A stretch of 46,642 bases of DNA from Antrodiella citrinella (Eukaryota; Basidiomycota; Agaricomycetes; Polyporales; Steccherinaceae), in NCBI GenBank assembly GCA_004802725.1, contig SGPM01000218.1:1-46642 (forward strand). Direction: 5' to 3'. The position numbers were made by a program, and so were the translations under genes. The notes below the pieces were generated by a model. It had not been told where the DNA came from and did not search any database. It worked only from the letters and a program-made list of their open reading frames with translations. Positions 1-11,328 of this stretch are shown here, one piece after another; the first letter of the stretch is position 1, and the number at the start of each line of letters is the position of its first letter.

Positions 1-580
1 TGAAGTCGTACGGGGCCTTCGGCTTGCGAGAGTCCCGTTCGTACGGCGGTTCGGCGAGCGAAGTCGTTGGGTAGACGCGATAAGTCCTAGCGAGATACTC
101 CGCTCGGTCTCGTCGAGTGCTCGCTGCGTTCCGTGACTCGGCTATCTCTCCCGTTTCCACTTCGGCCTCTCCTCTCTCTGCTAAAGTCGGCATCTCCGCC
201 CCAGAATCCTCAGTGGTGGGTCCTACGGTGCCAGTCGCTGGCTCGGATACCGTTCCTTCGCTCGGAACCATGTCGGGTACGGTCGCATCATCCATCCAAT
301 GGGTCTGCGTCTCCTTCTTGCCAATCCTCTCACCACCCACACCTTCGCCTGCTCCGGTGAGTCCGGTCGATCCTGCGCCGAAGATATTGTTGCCTGTAAA
401 TCCGATCGGCGGGCCGAAGTACTGCGCGGGTCCGAGTCGCATCCCGAGTGGCACGGTCGGAGTGCCATGCGTCTCGTATAGTCGGTTCTTGCGCTCGATG
501 TTGGCCCGTCGCGCGCGAGTGATGTGTCGACCGCGCGCCGCGTACTGAGGAGGGGGACAGCTGCCGGAATGGTTGGACAT
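1..580 (-). CDS. gag-like N-terminal ORF, cut by window edge
   Basis: An uninterrupted reading frame runs on the minus strand from ATG at 580 to the window edge, about 193 codons with no stop. The product is low in hydrophobics, starts MSNHSGSCPPPQ, has a basic stretch (RARRANIERKNR) and then an acidic, Pro/Thr-rich segment, and ends at the edge with a basic KPKAPYDF. This layout, next to a roughly 0.9 kb non-coding LTR-like block, resembles the start of gag in fungal LTR retrotransposons. No zinc knuckle, protease or polymerase is visible because the rest lies outside. I do not recognise a specific family; it could also be the 5' exon of a host gene. Confidence 0.4.
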   Translation of the reverse strand, partial: MSNHSGSCPPPQYAARGRHITRARRANIERKNRLYETHGTPTVPLGMRLGPAQYFGPPIGFTGNNIFGAGSTGLTGAGEGVGGERIGKKETQTHWMDDATVPDMVPSEGTVSEPATGTVGPTTEDSGAEMPTLAERGEAEVETGEIAESRNAASTRRDRAEYLARTYRVYPTTSLAEPPYERDSRKPKAPYDF

Positions 581-599
581 GGTTGCGGGATGTTCTGGA

Positions 600-1543
600 G
601 ACTTGATACACGTTGCTCGGTATATGGCAGAATCTTGGTGTCCAATACCCGATAAATCCGGTTCAGTATATAGGGCGCAACTGGAATCCCGAGGCAATAT
701 GGGGGCTTCCCGTGTTCACGGGTTCCGTAACCGCGCAGAATATTGAACCATGTGGGACGCTGTGGGTCCGCGTGTACCGCGCGCTTCGACGAAATATAGT
801 GGCGGTGCCAATATGCGGGATGGATAATGTCGGGATAGAGGTGATAGGAAGCCTGGCAAACTTAAAACCTTTACACCCCTCGCAGTGGGCTCCACAAATG
901 ATGCACCAGACGGGCTCCTGAACGCAGAAGTAACCCACCCAACAATGGGGGTACTCCCGGAGGAGGACACCACGCAAGGGCGTAAGTAGAGGAGTCGTAA
1001 GGGTGGGCCGAGGACCTAGGAATAGAGTAGAGTAGTCCGGTGATGTTCGTGTGTCGTCCGAGATGACTCGCGCAACGCCCTGTGGCCTACGAGACCGTAC
1101 GGGCGTAGTACCGAAATAGCTACGAAGCCTGCGGAGATGTACCAGACTGTGCGGAATGGCTATGGCGTGACTGGATGACTGATAAAACGCGATTGAGAGG
1201 GTCCGCGGAAGGTACGAAGCTGACAGGAATAGGTCCGAGAGTGTCCGGACCGATGGACGATAGGGGCCGCGGGCGATATTGCGAAGATAAAGGAAGGGGG
1301 ACACAGGACGATAGCGGTATATCGAACAGCGAGCAGAGGTGAAAACACGGCGTCGAGAAGGTCGTAAACGCAATGGGGTCGCAGTAGAAAGTGAACGCAG
1401 TAGTCAACGCAGTAGAACTCGGGGCTTGTTAGAAACGCAACGCAACGCAGTAAACGCAGGATAACCAAAGAACGCAAAAGGGGGTCGCAATAGAAATATA
1501 TGCACGCGGTTCGCAGGGGTTCGTGAAATCTTCGCTCTCACAG
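600..1543 (-). mobile_element. possible LTR / leader of the gag-like element
   Basis: The block upstream of the gag-like ORF has no convincing gene; all short frames here look like chance. Read on the minus strand it would begin TGTGAGAGCG near 1543 and reach a TGG-starting, primer-binding-site-like TGGACACCAAG near 636-646, about 55 nt upstream of the ORF start. Short A/C-rich AACGCAGTA-like words recur at 1395-1460. No second LTR copy is in the window, so the boundaries are guesses. Confidence 0.25.
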
Positions 1544-1997
1544 GTATTAAGGGGGAAAAGGGGAGGGGGATCTTCTTCTTGTTCTAATGTACATAGTGCG
1601 CCNACTTATAGTAGGATACGGACTAATCAAACTGGTAGCTACGAGAAAGAGTTGAGAAGTAAGAAATAAGACAAACGAAAGTGTCCGAGAAGGTACGATA
1701 AAGGTCCGGAAACTACGATACAATGTCCGAGGGAATACGATGTACGAACGGGGGCGTGAAATGAGGTATCGGAGGTGGGCGTATAGCTCTCGCGTGGCTC
1801 CAGATGGTGCGCGGACACGGGCTCGAGGGTTTCGGACGTTGTGGGTGATGCGCGGGTCAATTGTAGGGAACTTCGGACGTGAGTGCGAGTCGAAGTAGCG
1901 ATCAGAAGTCTTCGGGGGTGCCGCGGTAGGGGCGGATGGGTGCTAGACAATGCGTGATGGCAGCTCACGGGTACCAGCGAGAATCATCGCTCATCAC
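1544..1997. other. gene-free stretch with purine tract
   Basis: No supported gene. A purine-rich tract of A and G lies at about 1548-1570 on the plus strand, and a single N at 1603 marks an uncertain base or small join. The 109-codon minus frame at 1639-1968 has no recognisable composition and is treated as chance. Confidence 0.4.
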
Positions 1998-2543
1998 CGA
2001 GTGGCCATGGTATCCCAGATTCCGCTGCGACTCAGCCGTCTTCCATTTTCTCTGATCAATATTCAGCAGCTCCTCGTACGGCGTTGGCTTCGAGAGCTTT
2101 TGAAGCTCGTCCTGCAGACCCACCAACAGCTCTTCATCATCCAGGGTGTGGACCTCCATGCAAGATTCCGAGTCTGAGCTTCCGGTCTCCGAGTCCGAAT
2201 CATTATCCTCCCACTCCGAGTCACTGCTGTCGCTGAGGCAAGGATTGTGACTCACGCCACCTGTCCACACGGTGCAGCCATCTTCTGTCTCCGAGTCTGA
2301 GCCTCCCTGAGCTTCGTGTTCTGATTGCAGTGAGTGATTTTCATCCAATTGAGGTTCAAGTTCAAGCAGCTGACTGCGTGGATTGCCCTCCAGGACGACA
2401 ACATCAGACTCACTGTCTGAATCTGAGTCAACGATGATGACATTCGGAGGCTCATTTGCTGCGGCGGCGAGCTGTCTACTGGCTGCCAGGCCTGATCTGG
2501 CTCGTGCAGCAGCCTTGAGCTTGTGACGAGATGTGCGAGGCAT
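1998..2543 (-). CDS. acidic repetitive-family protein, 5' exon only
   Basis: ATG at 2543 opens about 182 codons. The N-terminus is basic (MPRTSRHKLKAAARARS), followed by Asp/Ser-Glu-rich segments such as DSDSDSESD and a helical end with TPYEELLNIDQRKWK and RNLGYHGHS. The last block resembles the N-terminal region of multi-copy Agaricomycete proteins that carry a DDE-type domain further on; this is from memory and not certain. The frame meets a plausible splice donor (TCG then GTGATGAGC) at 1997 and, if unspliced, stops nine codons later at 1965. No downstream exon is found before the LTR-like block, so the gene looks truncated. It could be a remnant of a mobile element. Confidence 0.45.
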
Positions 2544-3111
2544 TTTGTTCGAGTTCTGGTTGTATATACTCTTCTAACATACATAAAGTTTCTCTACCCT
2601 CGCCGTCGACGCCACACACCTCGAAGTAGTATAGTAGCTTACCTTTCTTTCTCAACGGGAGTTGGCATGGGTATAAGCGCCCCGTATAGCGCTCTGCTGA
2701 GCGACTGCCCACCGAAATTCGCCACTGCACAAAAGTAGCGGCGTCTAGGTGGCCCGCTCCATAGACTACTTACCGTCGTCCGAAGCACAGTAGTAGTGCA
2801 TATTTGCAGACCAGCGTTCAAAAAGAAAATAGGATAAGTTGGGAGGAGCAGAGCAGACAGAGAGCTCAGAGCTGGTGATGCCGGATCATGATGCATTGCA
2901 AGCGCTTCTGATTTGAGACCGAAAGTCCGGCGACTTCCAAGGAACCTTCTCATGACCAGTAGACCCAGCTATCCGTTTTGATGAACATCCCAATTATTCC
3001 AAGAATGAAGCGATTGGATACATTGTGTACAACTTCTTCACTACATCTGAACCGCGTACAACGATATGAGCTAGAAGTACAAGATTGGTGTCGAACAGAT
3101 TCCGATATTAC
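2544..3111. other. intergenic, nothing recognised
   Basis: This is the stretch between the truncated acidic ORF and the 3' end of CDC37. Short overlapping minus-strand frames exist at 2476-2953 but none has family-like sequence, codon bias or splice signals I can support. Confidence 0.5.
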
Positions 3112-4818
3112 TTATGCCTTCTCTTCCGTTTCTGCCTCCTCCTCCTCCTCCTCCTCCTCCTCCTCCTCCTCCGTGGCCTCACCAGCTTGCCCAGTCTCAT
3201 CTCTGATCCCACCTTCAGAAAAGTTCAGGATGCCTGCCATGTCCAGCAATTTGACGACCTCCTCAGCGTCCGCAACCTTCATTGCACCAAGCACCTTGTT
3301 AACCTGGTCCAAGCTTTGCGCCTTCAGTGCATCCTGCAGTTTCGGATCAAAAGCCGAGAATACGTCCCACCGCATCTGCAACGCCTTCTTCACGTCCTCC
3401 ATCTTGACGTTCTCGAAGCCGGGTCCCTCGAGTTCGATGTGCTCGGGTGGAGGGCCGTCTGGGACGTTGAAGGAGATCTTCGTGGATGGGTTCTCGGGAA
3501 CGAGCTGAATCTGTTCTGCGGGACCGTCGTCCTCTGCTTGCGAGATGCGGACGCGCTCGACAAGGTGGTTGTAGGTGTCAGCGACGTCTTTCTCGAAGAC
3601 CCCGGTGGCACGCTGGTCACCTGCGATCATCCTGACAACGAGAAATCAGCATTGGTCCCATCACATGTAGATATTCATGCGCAACATACTTGCGGAAGAA
3701 GATTGAGACACCATCTTTCCCCAGTTTATCGCAGTACTGGAGCAATAGACTTTGATGTACGCATTGTGTGGCATACTTCGCCTCGCCCACGCTTTGAGCT
3801 CGGAAAGCAGCCACTAGAAGCGCATCTGAAGCTCCAGGGACAATGACATCTCTGTGAGATTTGATGAACTCCCAAGACTGTTCATAGCCCCTCAGCGGCA
3901 GATGGGAGAACGCTTCGAGAGAGGGAGTGAGTTCTGGTAGCTCCTCGGTGTCGTCCGAAGACGACGGAGTGAAGGTATCCTCGGCCGCCGAAACACCCTT
4001 AGGGTTCAGTACTTCGAATTCGGTTTTCTTCGCCTTGCTTGAGGAAGGTGTAATGTGTGCTCCCTTGACCGGCGGTGGTTCAGGTATCGGGGGAACATAC
4101 TGTGAGGTGCCATGAGTGAATTTGCGCGTATACCACTGTGGCGCGACTTACATGGGAGTCGAAACCTTCATGTATGTCGTCGCTCGTAATCTTCTTCTTC
4201 TGTTCAGCTTCCTCCGCCTCAAGATCCTTCCTCATCTTGACTTGATGTTCCGCCATCCGGTTAACATGCGTCTGAAGACCCTTCACGAGGGTCTCGCCGA
4301 GACGAGGACTGTCCTTGTCCACGCCTTCCTTTTTGGTATCCTCCCACACACTGAGAAGCAGCGACAACAACATCTCATCGTACGTCTTCTGATTCGGCGC
4401 ATTAGTCTGTGGCTTCTCCGGAGAGGGCTGTGTCTTGAACTTTTCGACGAGTTGTGAGAAATGCGAGGGTCCCTGGGCCGCTACATCGTTCGCAATCTGC
4501 TTTATGCGTGGTTCCAGGACGTCATTGCATGCAAGGTCTGCCGTGAGTTGTGCAATGCGAATCTTGCGCGCTTCGCGCTTCTCGTGAATGTCGCGCTGCT
4601 TCCATCTTGTTATTATATCACATTAGACAACGAAAGATGATCCAAACGTAACGACGAACTTGATCAACGACTTCTTGTCCACGTTGGGATGCCCCTCAAT
4701 GTCGGAATCGTCGGAAAGCTAGAAGACGGCACGTACTGAGGTCAATCGATACGCACTACGTTCTCCAGAAGTCAAAGCTGACCTCGAGACTGTCCCATTT
4801 GGAATAGTTCAAAGGCAT
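3112..4818 (-). CDS. CDC37: Hsp90 co-chaperone Cdc37
   Basis: Cdc37 brings protein kinase clients to Hsp90 in the cytosol. Five exons (4818-4783, 4718-4660, 4605-4152, 4099-3690, 3631-3112) join in frame to 492 aa. The start MPLNYSKWDSLE fused to LSDDSDIEGHPNVDKKS is the Cdc37 kinase-binding N-terminus; Ser14 and Ser17 sit in the acidic setting used by casein kinase 2 in yeast. A coiled-coil, Glu/Lys-rich middle (about 110-180) is followed by the Hsp90-binding domain (about 215-400, GYEQSWEFIKSHRD and KYATQCVHQSLLLQYC) and a C-terminal domain. The 36-nt first exon has a non-consensus donor (GTCAGC) but gives the conserved reading. The C-terminus carries a run of about 12 Glu encoded by a CTC repeat. 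A perfect heat-shock element lies upstream. Divergent to the methyltransferase gene. Confidence 0.96.
3135..3172. repeat. (CCT)n trinucleotide microsatellite in CDC37
   Basis: About twelve uninterrupted CCT units on the plus strand encode the poly-glutamate run near the C-terminus of Cdc37 on the minus strand. Length variation here would add or remove Glu residues without a frameshift. Confidence 0.95.
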
Positions 4819-4959
4819 TGCGAGCGACGAATACCTTGAATACGAGTGCGAGTGTCTGTTGGATGGAAGATGGAGTAGATGAGTAGGAGAACTGCTGCAA
4901 AGCAGTACTAATACCGTGTCTGTGCTTGTATACAACCGTGCCACAGTGACAGTACGGGC

Positions 4960-4972
4960 GAAACTTCTGGAA
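4960..4972 (-). promoter_or_regulatory. heat-shock element upstream of CDC37
   Basis: GAAacTTCtgGAA is a perfect three-unit inverted nGAAn array, the binding site of trimeric Hsf1. It lies 142-154 bp upstream of the CDC37 ATG. A TATA-like TATACAAG (minus strand, about 4926-4933) lies between it and the start. Binding itself is inferred. Confidence 0.7.
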
Positions 4973-5630
4973 AGCACGATCAAACCGCTCTTACCGACGA
5001 ATCAGGGATAATCAGATCGATTGACCTCAACCGAACCATAATTCTGCATCCCGGAGCCGCGTGCCGGCGTTCCGGTGGTCATGAAGCGGGTGAGTTAGTA
5101 CTTAGCGGGAGGACTTCATATGAGACTTTATGATATGCCCGTACGCGCATTTTCGTAGCATGAGTTGAAATCATTCCCTCTTTTCTCTTACCACCATGGT
5201 CTGCATTCTCTGAGTCTCTTAACACATGACAAGAGTAGCTGAATGACTCAGTACGTGTTCATGTGTCCGGAGTTGGTATCGTGCTCACGCGCAGATATTC
5301 TTGTCCAGCTTTGCCCACTTCTGAGCGACAGAACGTGTCTCGTGTTACGTATACCACAACATTTCGCGGCATTGGAAGAGGGATATTCGAGATAGTGAAG
5401 GCTGCAACCGTCTACTAGGTGATTACTTATGCATACCACCGGTATCCCATCTAATGCTCGCTCGGGACTCACGGTTCCGGTAGATCAATCGCACAACTTC
5501 ATGTGCCCACAAGGAGTCTGCTCATAGCACGCTCTCGCATCTACACCTTAATCAGGCGTGCTCATACAGGGCACATGATTGCTATTTAGACCGCACTGCG
5601 GCCGTCGAAAAGGATCAACAACACTTCACA

Positions 5631-5636
5631 TATAAA
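5631..5636 (+). promoter_or_regulatory. TATA box of the methyltransferase gene
   Basis: TATAAA lies about 300 bp before the ATG at 5934. The gap is explained if a 5'UTR intron is removed: a GTGAGT donor is at 5731 and a TCCTCCAG acceptor ends at 5888. Both are inferred from sequence only. Confidence 0.5.
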
Positions 5637-5933
5637 CCACAACCAGATCCCACACTCTTCTGGCCCTTCATCTCTCTATATCATGAGCTAGCCTCGTATC
5701 TTGCGTCTCCAACCACCAAGTTCAGTCTTTGTGAGTGTTGTGTCTGTCTTTACTATTTGAAGAGCACGGAGAGATTGCATTATTACACTCTCACACGACT
5801 ACAAACGCCTCCTTGCCTCTTATGGGCTTTTCTTTACACTTTTCTTGACATCATGATTTCGGCATCTGTATTGACACGCCTCCTCCAGGGTTTGTGCCTG
5901 CTCAAAATCCGAATCTAAGGATACGCAATCATC

Positions 5934-8900
5934 ATGTTGGCCCCATATCCTGTTCGTCTACGCTCGCATTCTACCCCACTACGTTCTGGCCCCCACAAGT
6001 CCGACACGAGTCCACAAGGATCACCAGCAACCTCCTACAATGTCTCTCCATCCCCTACGACCCCGGTTCCTGTGCCTTCTTCGAGTACCAGCCCTAGACT
6101 TCGCGACGAATCTCTTTCTATGTCGAAGGAAAACCCTCTGGCGTTATTTCCCTCCCCTTCACAACCGCGTAAATTATTCCGCCTGAAGCGGCCTTCAAGC
6201 TCAAATTCAGCCCTACGTCCGACTTATGAGCGCGAATTACTAGAGCCTTCGTTTTCCTCATACAAGAATGAATCCTCCTCCGCCCCACCACGACCTCCCC
6301 GAAATCCTGCTCGCGCCGTCCTGTCGCGCCGTCCTCAAAGTTCTTCCGGCGTCCCTCCGGCGGCCCTCAAGAAGCAGGCGTCTGTGCTACAATCACGATC
6401 ACCGATGAGATCGACGTTTATGCCTAATGATCCTCTTGCGTTTCCTTTGGTGGTAAGCTGTGGTACTCGTGCGATGGAAACTGCTTGATGTGGCTTTCTT
6501 ACACTGATTATTAGTTCTCTCCTGATCCTCAAGTACAAAGGCGAAACAGCAGACGCAAGACCGCCCCTGCCGCACCTCTTCAACCTCCGATCAGCGAAGT
6601 CACCCCATCTAGCGGCTTGCAATTCTCAACTGCAGACAGAACAATCCTGGAGGAGCTCAAGCAGAAGATCCTAGCCAAGGATGCGCAGTTCAGGATTCGT
6701 AATCGCAAGAGACACCATCCTCATTCTGCCGCGCTGGTACCTTACCCCACGAGCTACGATCGGCGGATATTGGACAAGTGAGTGGTACTCGTCATAAGCT
6801 GGACCTGTCTTTATACCCATCTAGCGACATCTGGGAGACGAAGTCATTTCAGGTGCGTTTTTATCATGTACTTCCTGTCATATGTTTGACGATCAGGTAC
6901 ACTTCTCAGGAAGCATGCGGAAGCGTCACTTGGCATACCTTTGATGAGCCACCACTTAGAGTGTACGTTTCTCATGCTTAAACCCACCTTCCATGCCGTC
7001 TGATATCGATATAACAGGTTGGACTTAGGATGCGGTGTGTTTCCATGTGCTGCGATTGAACCGAATAGCTGCTAATTTTTGATTACATAGGTGCCGGCAC
7101 ATGGATCCTAGATAGTGCCAGGCTTTGGAAGGTAGGTATCTCCTTGCATTCGAATGTTCGGTTTATTCATGAATTGGTGCTCGCTATAGGACACTTCGTT
7201 CGTTGGTGAGTAGTCAGTTCACCCCTTGGGGATTAGGTGGCTGATATTCACACCAAGGACTCGATATCGTTCCTCTTCATCCCGATTTACAACAGATTGG
7301 GTGGACCCAGCTGGCCTCTCGAATAACCTGGGTCCAGGCAAATTTGTACGATGACTTTACTTGTATTGTTCTGCAGATACTGACGTTGCAATTTGCAGCT
7401 TAGAGTCTTTACCATTTCAAGATGAGGAGTTCGATTATATGTGAGTGTTTTCGCTCACCAGAACGCGCGGGATATTCAATTGTGATTCAGCCACATGAAG
7501 CGTGTGGCAAGAGGGGTTCCTGAGCATAAGGTGTGTCTTTCATTGACATATTCCGTATCAGTTCACTAACGGAGCTTCCACAGTGGGATTCGCTGTTTGA
7601 GGTGCGTAAGACATAGGTCATGTTACAATATGACGTGCTGAATGTGCTTGTAGGAGCTCGCGAGAGTTCTCAAGCCAGGGGGTGCGCTGGAGACCATCGA
7701 GGAAGACCTGTACTTTCCAGGAGCCCTTCGCAAAGCTAATGCATCCCAGACGTCCTCGTATACTTTCAACCTTTCACCTGCATCCGACCGCCCACGCGCT
7801 CCTACACCGCTCTCCTCGTTCTATTCACAATCTAACAATGGCTCCGCTGTGAGCACCGCTGGTACACCATCTTCCGGAGGCCTCACAGCACCACGTCCCC
7901 CTTTGGCGCCAAGATCGTATACGGAACCACTCGTACCTCTGCTCTCGAGAACGCCAACGGACTATACAGATGCTACACTGGTAGTTATTGCTGACGACTC
8001 ACCGGCCGTTCGCACTTCGGATCAGATCTCTCGCGCGAGTGTCGTTTCCGCTTCTGCTCCAGTGAATCCTAGAGATCACTCCACGCTGGAGTTCATCTAC
8101 AACGAGATGCATGCTGCGCGGTTCATCAATTTGGAACCTTTGTCTTTGTTGGCCAACACATTGACATTATACTTCAAAGGTGCGTCGCCTCAAAACGTGC
8201 GCAAATATGGTGGATGAACTAAGATGATGTGAACTGTTGCAGACATGCGGACACATCCCCCAGTGATCGCAAGTTTCCCACCGTTACCGGCAGGCAACGA
8301 CACCGACTCATCCTCATTTGGGATTGGTCCTTGGGACACACCTCAAGCTCCAAGAAAACCGACCCCTTCAGACCCAGGTGTGAGTCGTCCGGAATCGCGG
8401 GTCCCCAAAACTGAGGTGCGGCCTTCTGTGACCGCGGAGAGTTTGCGGACAGGCAGAAGCCAATTCCTCACCTTGGATGATAGTCGTATGGATGCATTTT
8501 CTCCATCTCCTCACGCCTCTTTTCCCTCACCGCTGCAGAAGACCCCTAGTGGGTCCCGATTTCGGAAACCATCCGATGTGGGGTCCCCTCCACAGCTGCA
8601 CGAAGAGCCCAAAGCCCTTCCCGACAGTAGTCAGGACAACCCTATCGCATTCCCAAAAGTATCAGAGAAGCGGAATCTCACCCGTCTACCCAATCCGAAC
8701 TTCAACTTCGACGTGGGTTTGTTGAATCTGCACTTATCACTCCGTGTGGAAGAGATCCTTGGCTGCGCAGAGGCAATGTGGGATTACATTCGGGACTATC
8801 AACATCTCCACAGTCCGCGTCGTGGTGCTACCCGCCCTTCAAATCCACCGTTTGCCGTTGTCCATCGAAATCTGCCGAAATACCCCGTTGTCCAGCCTAT

Positions 8901-9546
8901 GCACAACATCCTCTTGGCTATGGATCGAAAAGAATTCGATAGTCTATTGAGCAGGTTCGAATTGTACGCTGCTTTCCTGTGCTATCAATCCGGAATATAT
9001 GCTGATATGAGTTGATCATCTGACAGTGACATGAAGGATAGCATAGGACTTGGTGCAGCTGTCGAAAATAGGCTCGGATGGCACCCCGTCTCACCGTCCC
9101 GTAGCGACGCCCGTCAAGAATTCGACTCCCTCTGCAGTGCATGGTCTCGATTCCAGGTCGATCCAACAGGTTACCGTCACGCGCCTCTCATAAACAACGA
9201 ATCCACCGCTTTGTTGTCACTGTCTGGCACAAGTGACGAAGATCACTCTAGTTCATTGTTCTCCCACCTGGATGGAACGGACGACCGAGACAGCGACGAG
9301 AGTCCTCCACACCCCCTTGACCATAGCCAGAAGTTCCATGTGAAGCCGAAGGAGAAAGGGAAGGTGGTCGTATCGGAGGCGACGGTCCGCGCAAGCTCGT
9401 CTGCGCACAATTCCAGCGGGAAGACGAGTGTTAGTACAGATCACTTTCCGTCCTTCCTTGACGCCACGGAGGACTACGTTCGTCCTCCACCGCCCTCCGA
9501 ACGGCAGTGTCGTACGTTCCGCGTTATGGTTGCGTGGAAGGCGTGA
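5934..9546 (+). CDS. SAM-dependent methyltransferase, 14 exons
   Basis: Exons 5934-6452, 6515-6777, 6825-6852, 6910-6962, 7018-7034, 7091-7131, 7190-7205, 7258-7345, 7399-7440, 7491-7530, 7584-7601, 7654-8179, 8243-8963 and 9027-9546 join in frame to 963 aa. After a Ser/Pro-rich, probably disordered N-terminus (about 1-200), a class I Rossmann methyltransferase domain spans about 285-400: motif I VLDLGCGAGTW, motif II around VGLDIVPLHP, then LPFQDEEFDYIHMKR and LARVLKPGGALETIEED. The remaining 560 residues are again Ser/Pro-rich with a conserved-looking helical part (LSLRVEEILGCAEAMWDY) and an end FRVMVAWKA. The domain resembles fungal Methyltransf_25/LaeA-like proteins, but the substrate is unknown. 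Nine exons of 16-88 nt fall in the catalytic domain. Confidence 0.88.
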
Positions 9547-11328
9547 CACGGATCCCCTATGCCCTCCTTGGGCGCACCATCCGATGGGGCTTGTAGTACT
9601 CTCACCGCGCTCTAGTCTATCCACCGACAGGGCGAGGCCTGGGATGAGCTATCATAGTTCAGACACAACTTTCGTGTGGTTGCCAACCAGCTGGACAAGA
9701 CTTGCGGGCCGTCATCCCCCCCCCCCACGCGCTCAACATGTCTTCCGCCCCCTCCCGCAGAACTCTCCCATGTTCCCCCACACCCACCCGTGTGTCTTCC
9801 GTCTTGGACAAATTAAAACCCAGGTCCAATGACGCACGCGTCAATCTCCTCGAAGGCTTCAGGCCCAAAGCACAATAGCACAAGACCCAAGAAGAAGCAC
9901 AGGCCTGGATCTGCTGGGAACGCGCTGGGAGTGTGGGAGGTGTTCCCAAGATCGCTCTCCATGCCGTAACTCTCGTGGCTATCTCAGTTCGACAGGGGCT
10001 CTGTGTAGATTCGGGCAGACGGGTGCAGAGAGGCTTGGCGTTGCGAGTGGGCATGAATCGTGGGTCGGTGCGGTCGAGTTTATATGATTTCTGTCCTGGT
10101 GTTGTGTTGCCCTGGCCTGGTGCTGGTGCATGCCCTGCCTATCTCATTTTTCGGATTTCCTTCCCTCTCTTTCTGGTATTTATTCTGTTCTCCTGTTCTC
10201 CGCGTCCTCTCATCCTCTATCCGCCTATGCATTTGTTACGCAACATATCTATGCTATGTATTTTACCCCTCACGCCTCACGACCCCTTCGCCTTGCTACC
10301 TCACTTAGACTTGTACCAGTGGCTTGATATCACGCAAAAGGAATCCAAATATCCCCATCTTCTTCCGAATCCCTCAATCTCCGACGCCTGGTTGCTGAGC
10401 CGATGATTCGCTAAGTGCATGCCTGACGCTATGTCCGAGCTGAGCCTGGACGAGCTCGAATTTACCTTTTGAGTTTTGTCCAATCGAACATGCATACCTG
10501 GGTCTCATGCATCATGGATCATGGGGAGCGCGAGTTGTTTTCTGATGTGAAACACAGAGCAGCAGACTCCAGAGACAGAACAAAGATATACCGTGCCGTA
10601 TACATATCCTCCACAGCGCTCATCCAGACAATTGTGGCGCCACCTCTGTAGATGTCAAGTGGCAACCCGATATACAATTCCAATCATTGCTCGTAAAGAG
10701 GACATACCCTACTGAGCACTGAGTAAGTAAAAGACCGTACCAAAAAAACAGACACGAACACGGTACAAGCTACAAGTCAGATCTGAGGACACGTGAGGAG
10801 TCGGGGACGATCGTAAACGTTGGGACGTGAGCGAGGAGAACAAGGAGTGGTGGCTGGATTGGAGTTTGCGTTTGGCATTTATACGGATGGATAGAACAGA
10901 GGAAGAGTTGGAACGTATATGTACAACGAAAAATAGAAGAGGATAACAACACGAGGAAACGCGGATTCTTGTCAAGAAATGAGAAGGCAGGATGACCGAG
11001 CATGGGGAACAAAACAAACAGGGGCAGTAGGAAGTGGTATCGGCGAGAGGCCTGCATTACGAAGCGGACCAAAACTATCGTTCATTATGTAACTCCGCAT
11101 TGGTGGGGTTTGGATTGCAGGAGGGGAAGTAAGGGGCGAGGTCAAGAGAGAGGGAGCGAAATCAAAACCAGAACATAGTGCAGCAACAAGGACATCACAT
11201 TAACAACTCCTCTCTCTTCAATCCTCACCAACACACCACACCACACACAGCATAAAGCGACCTACAGTTAGACACTGCACAGCAACCATTAACACGACCC
11301 AAACCTACTCCAAACTTGATGACTGACT
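9547..11328. other. convergent intergenic region
   Basis: This is the 3' space between the methyltransferase (+) and MCM1 (-). It includes a C homopolymer near 9718-9727, a pyrimidine-rich plus-strand tract around 10130-10320 and purine-rich plus-strand sequence from 10700 on. Short frames in it show no family-like content; some of it is probably 3'UTR of both genes. Confidence 0.5.

Larger units (their letters stand above)
4819..5933. other. divergent promoter region CDC37 / methyltransferase
   Basis: Non-coding region between two divergent genes. It holds the heat-shock element near CDC37 and, on the other side, a TATA box at 5631-5636. No coding frame is supported; the minus frame at 5248-5472 shows no family-like features. 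Confidence 0.6.

Noticed and set aside
663..1373. 236-codon minus-strand frame
   Set aside because: Arg/Ser/Pro-rich composition without motifs, lies in the LTR-like block upstream of the gag-like ORF, and overlaps equally long frames in other phases.
3085..3846. 253-codon plus-strand frame with leucine run
   Set aside because: Antisense shadow of CDC37; the Leu run is the (CCT)n microsatellite read in another frame.
9718..9727. poly-C run as an element end
   Set aside because: A lone homopolymer with no flanking repeat or target duplication visible.
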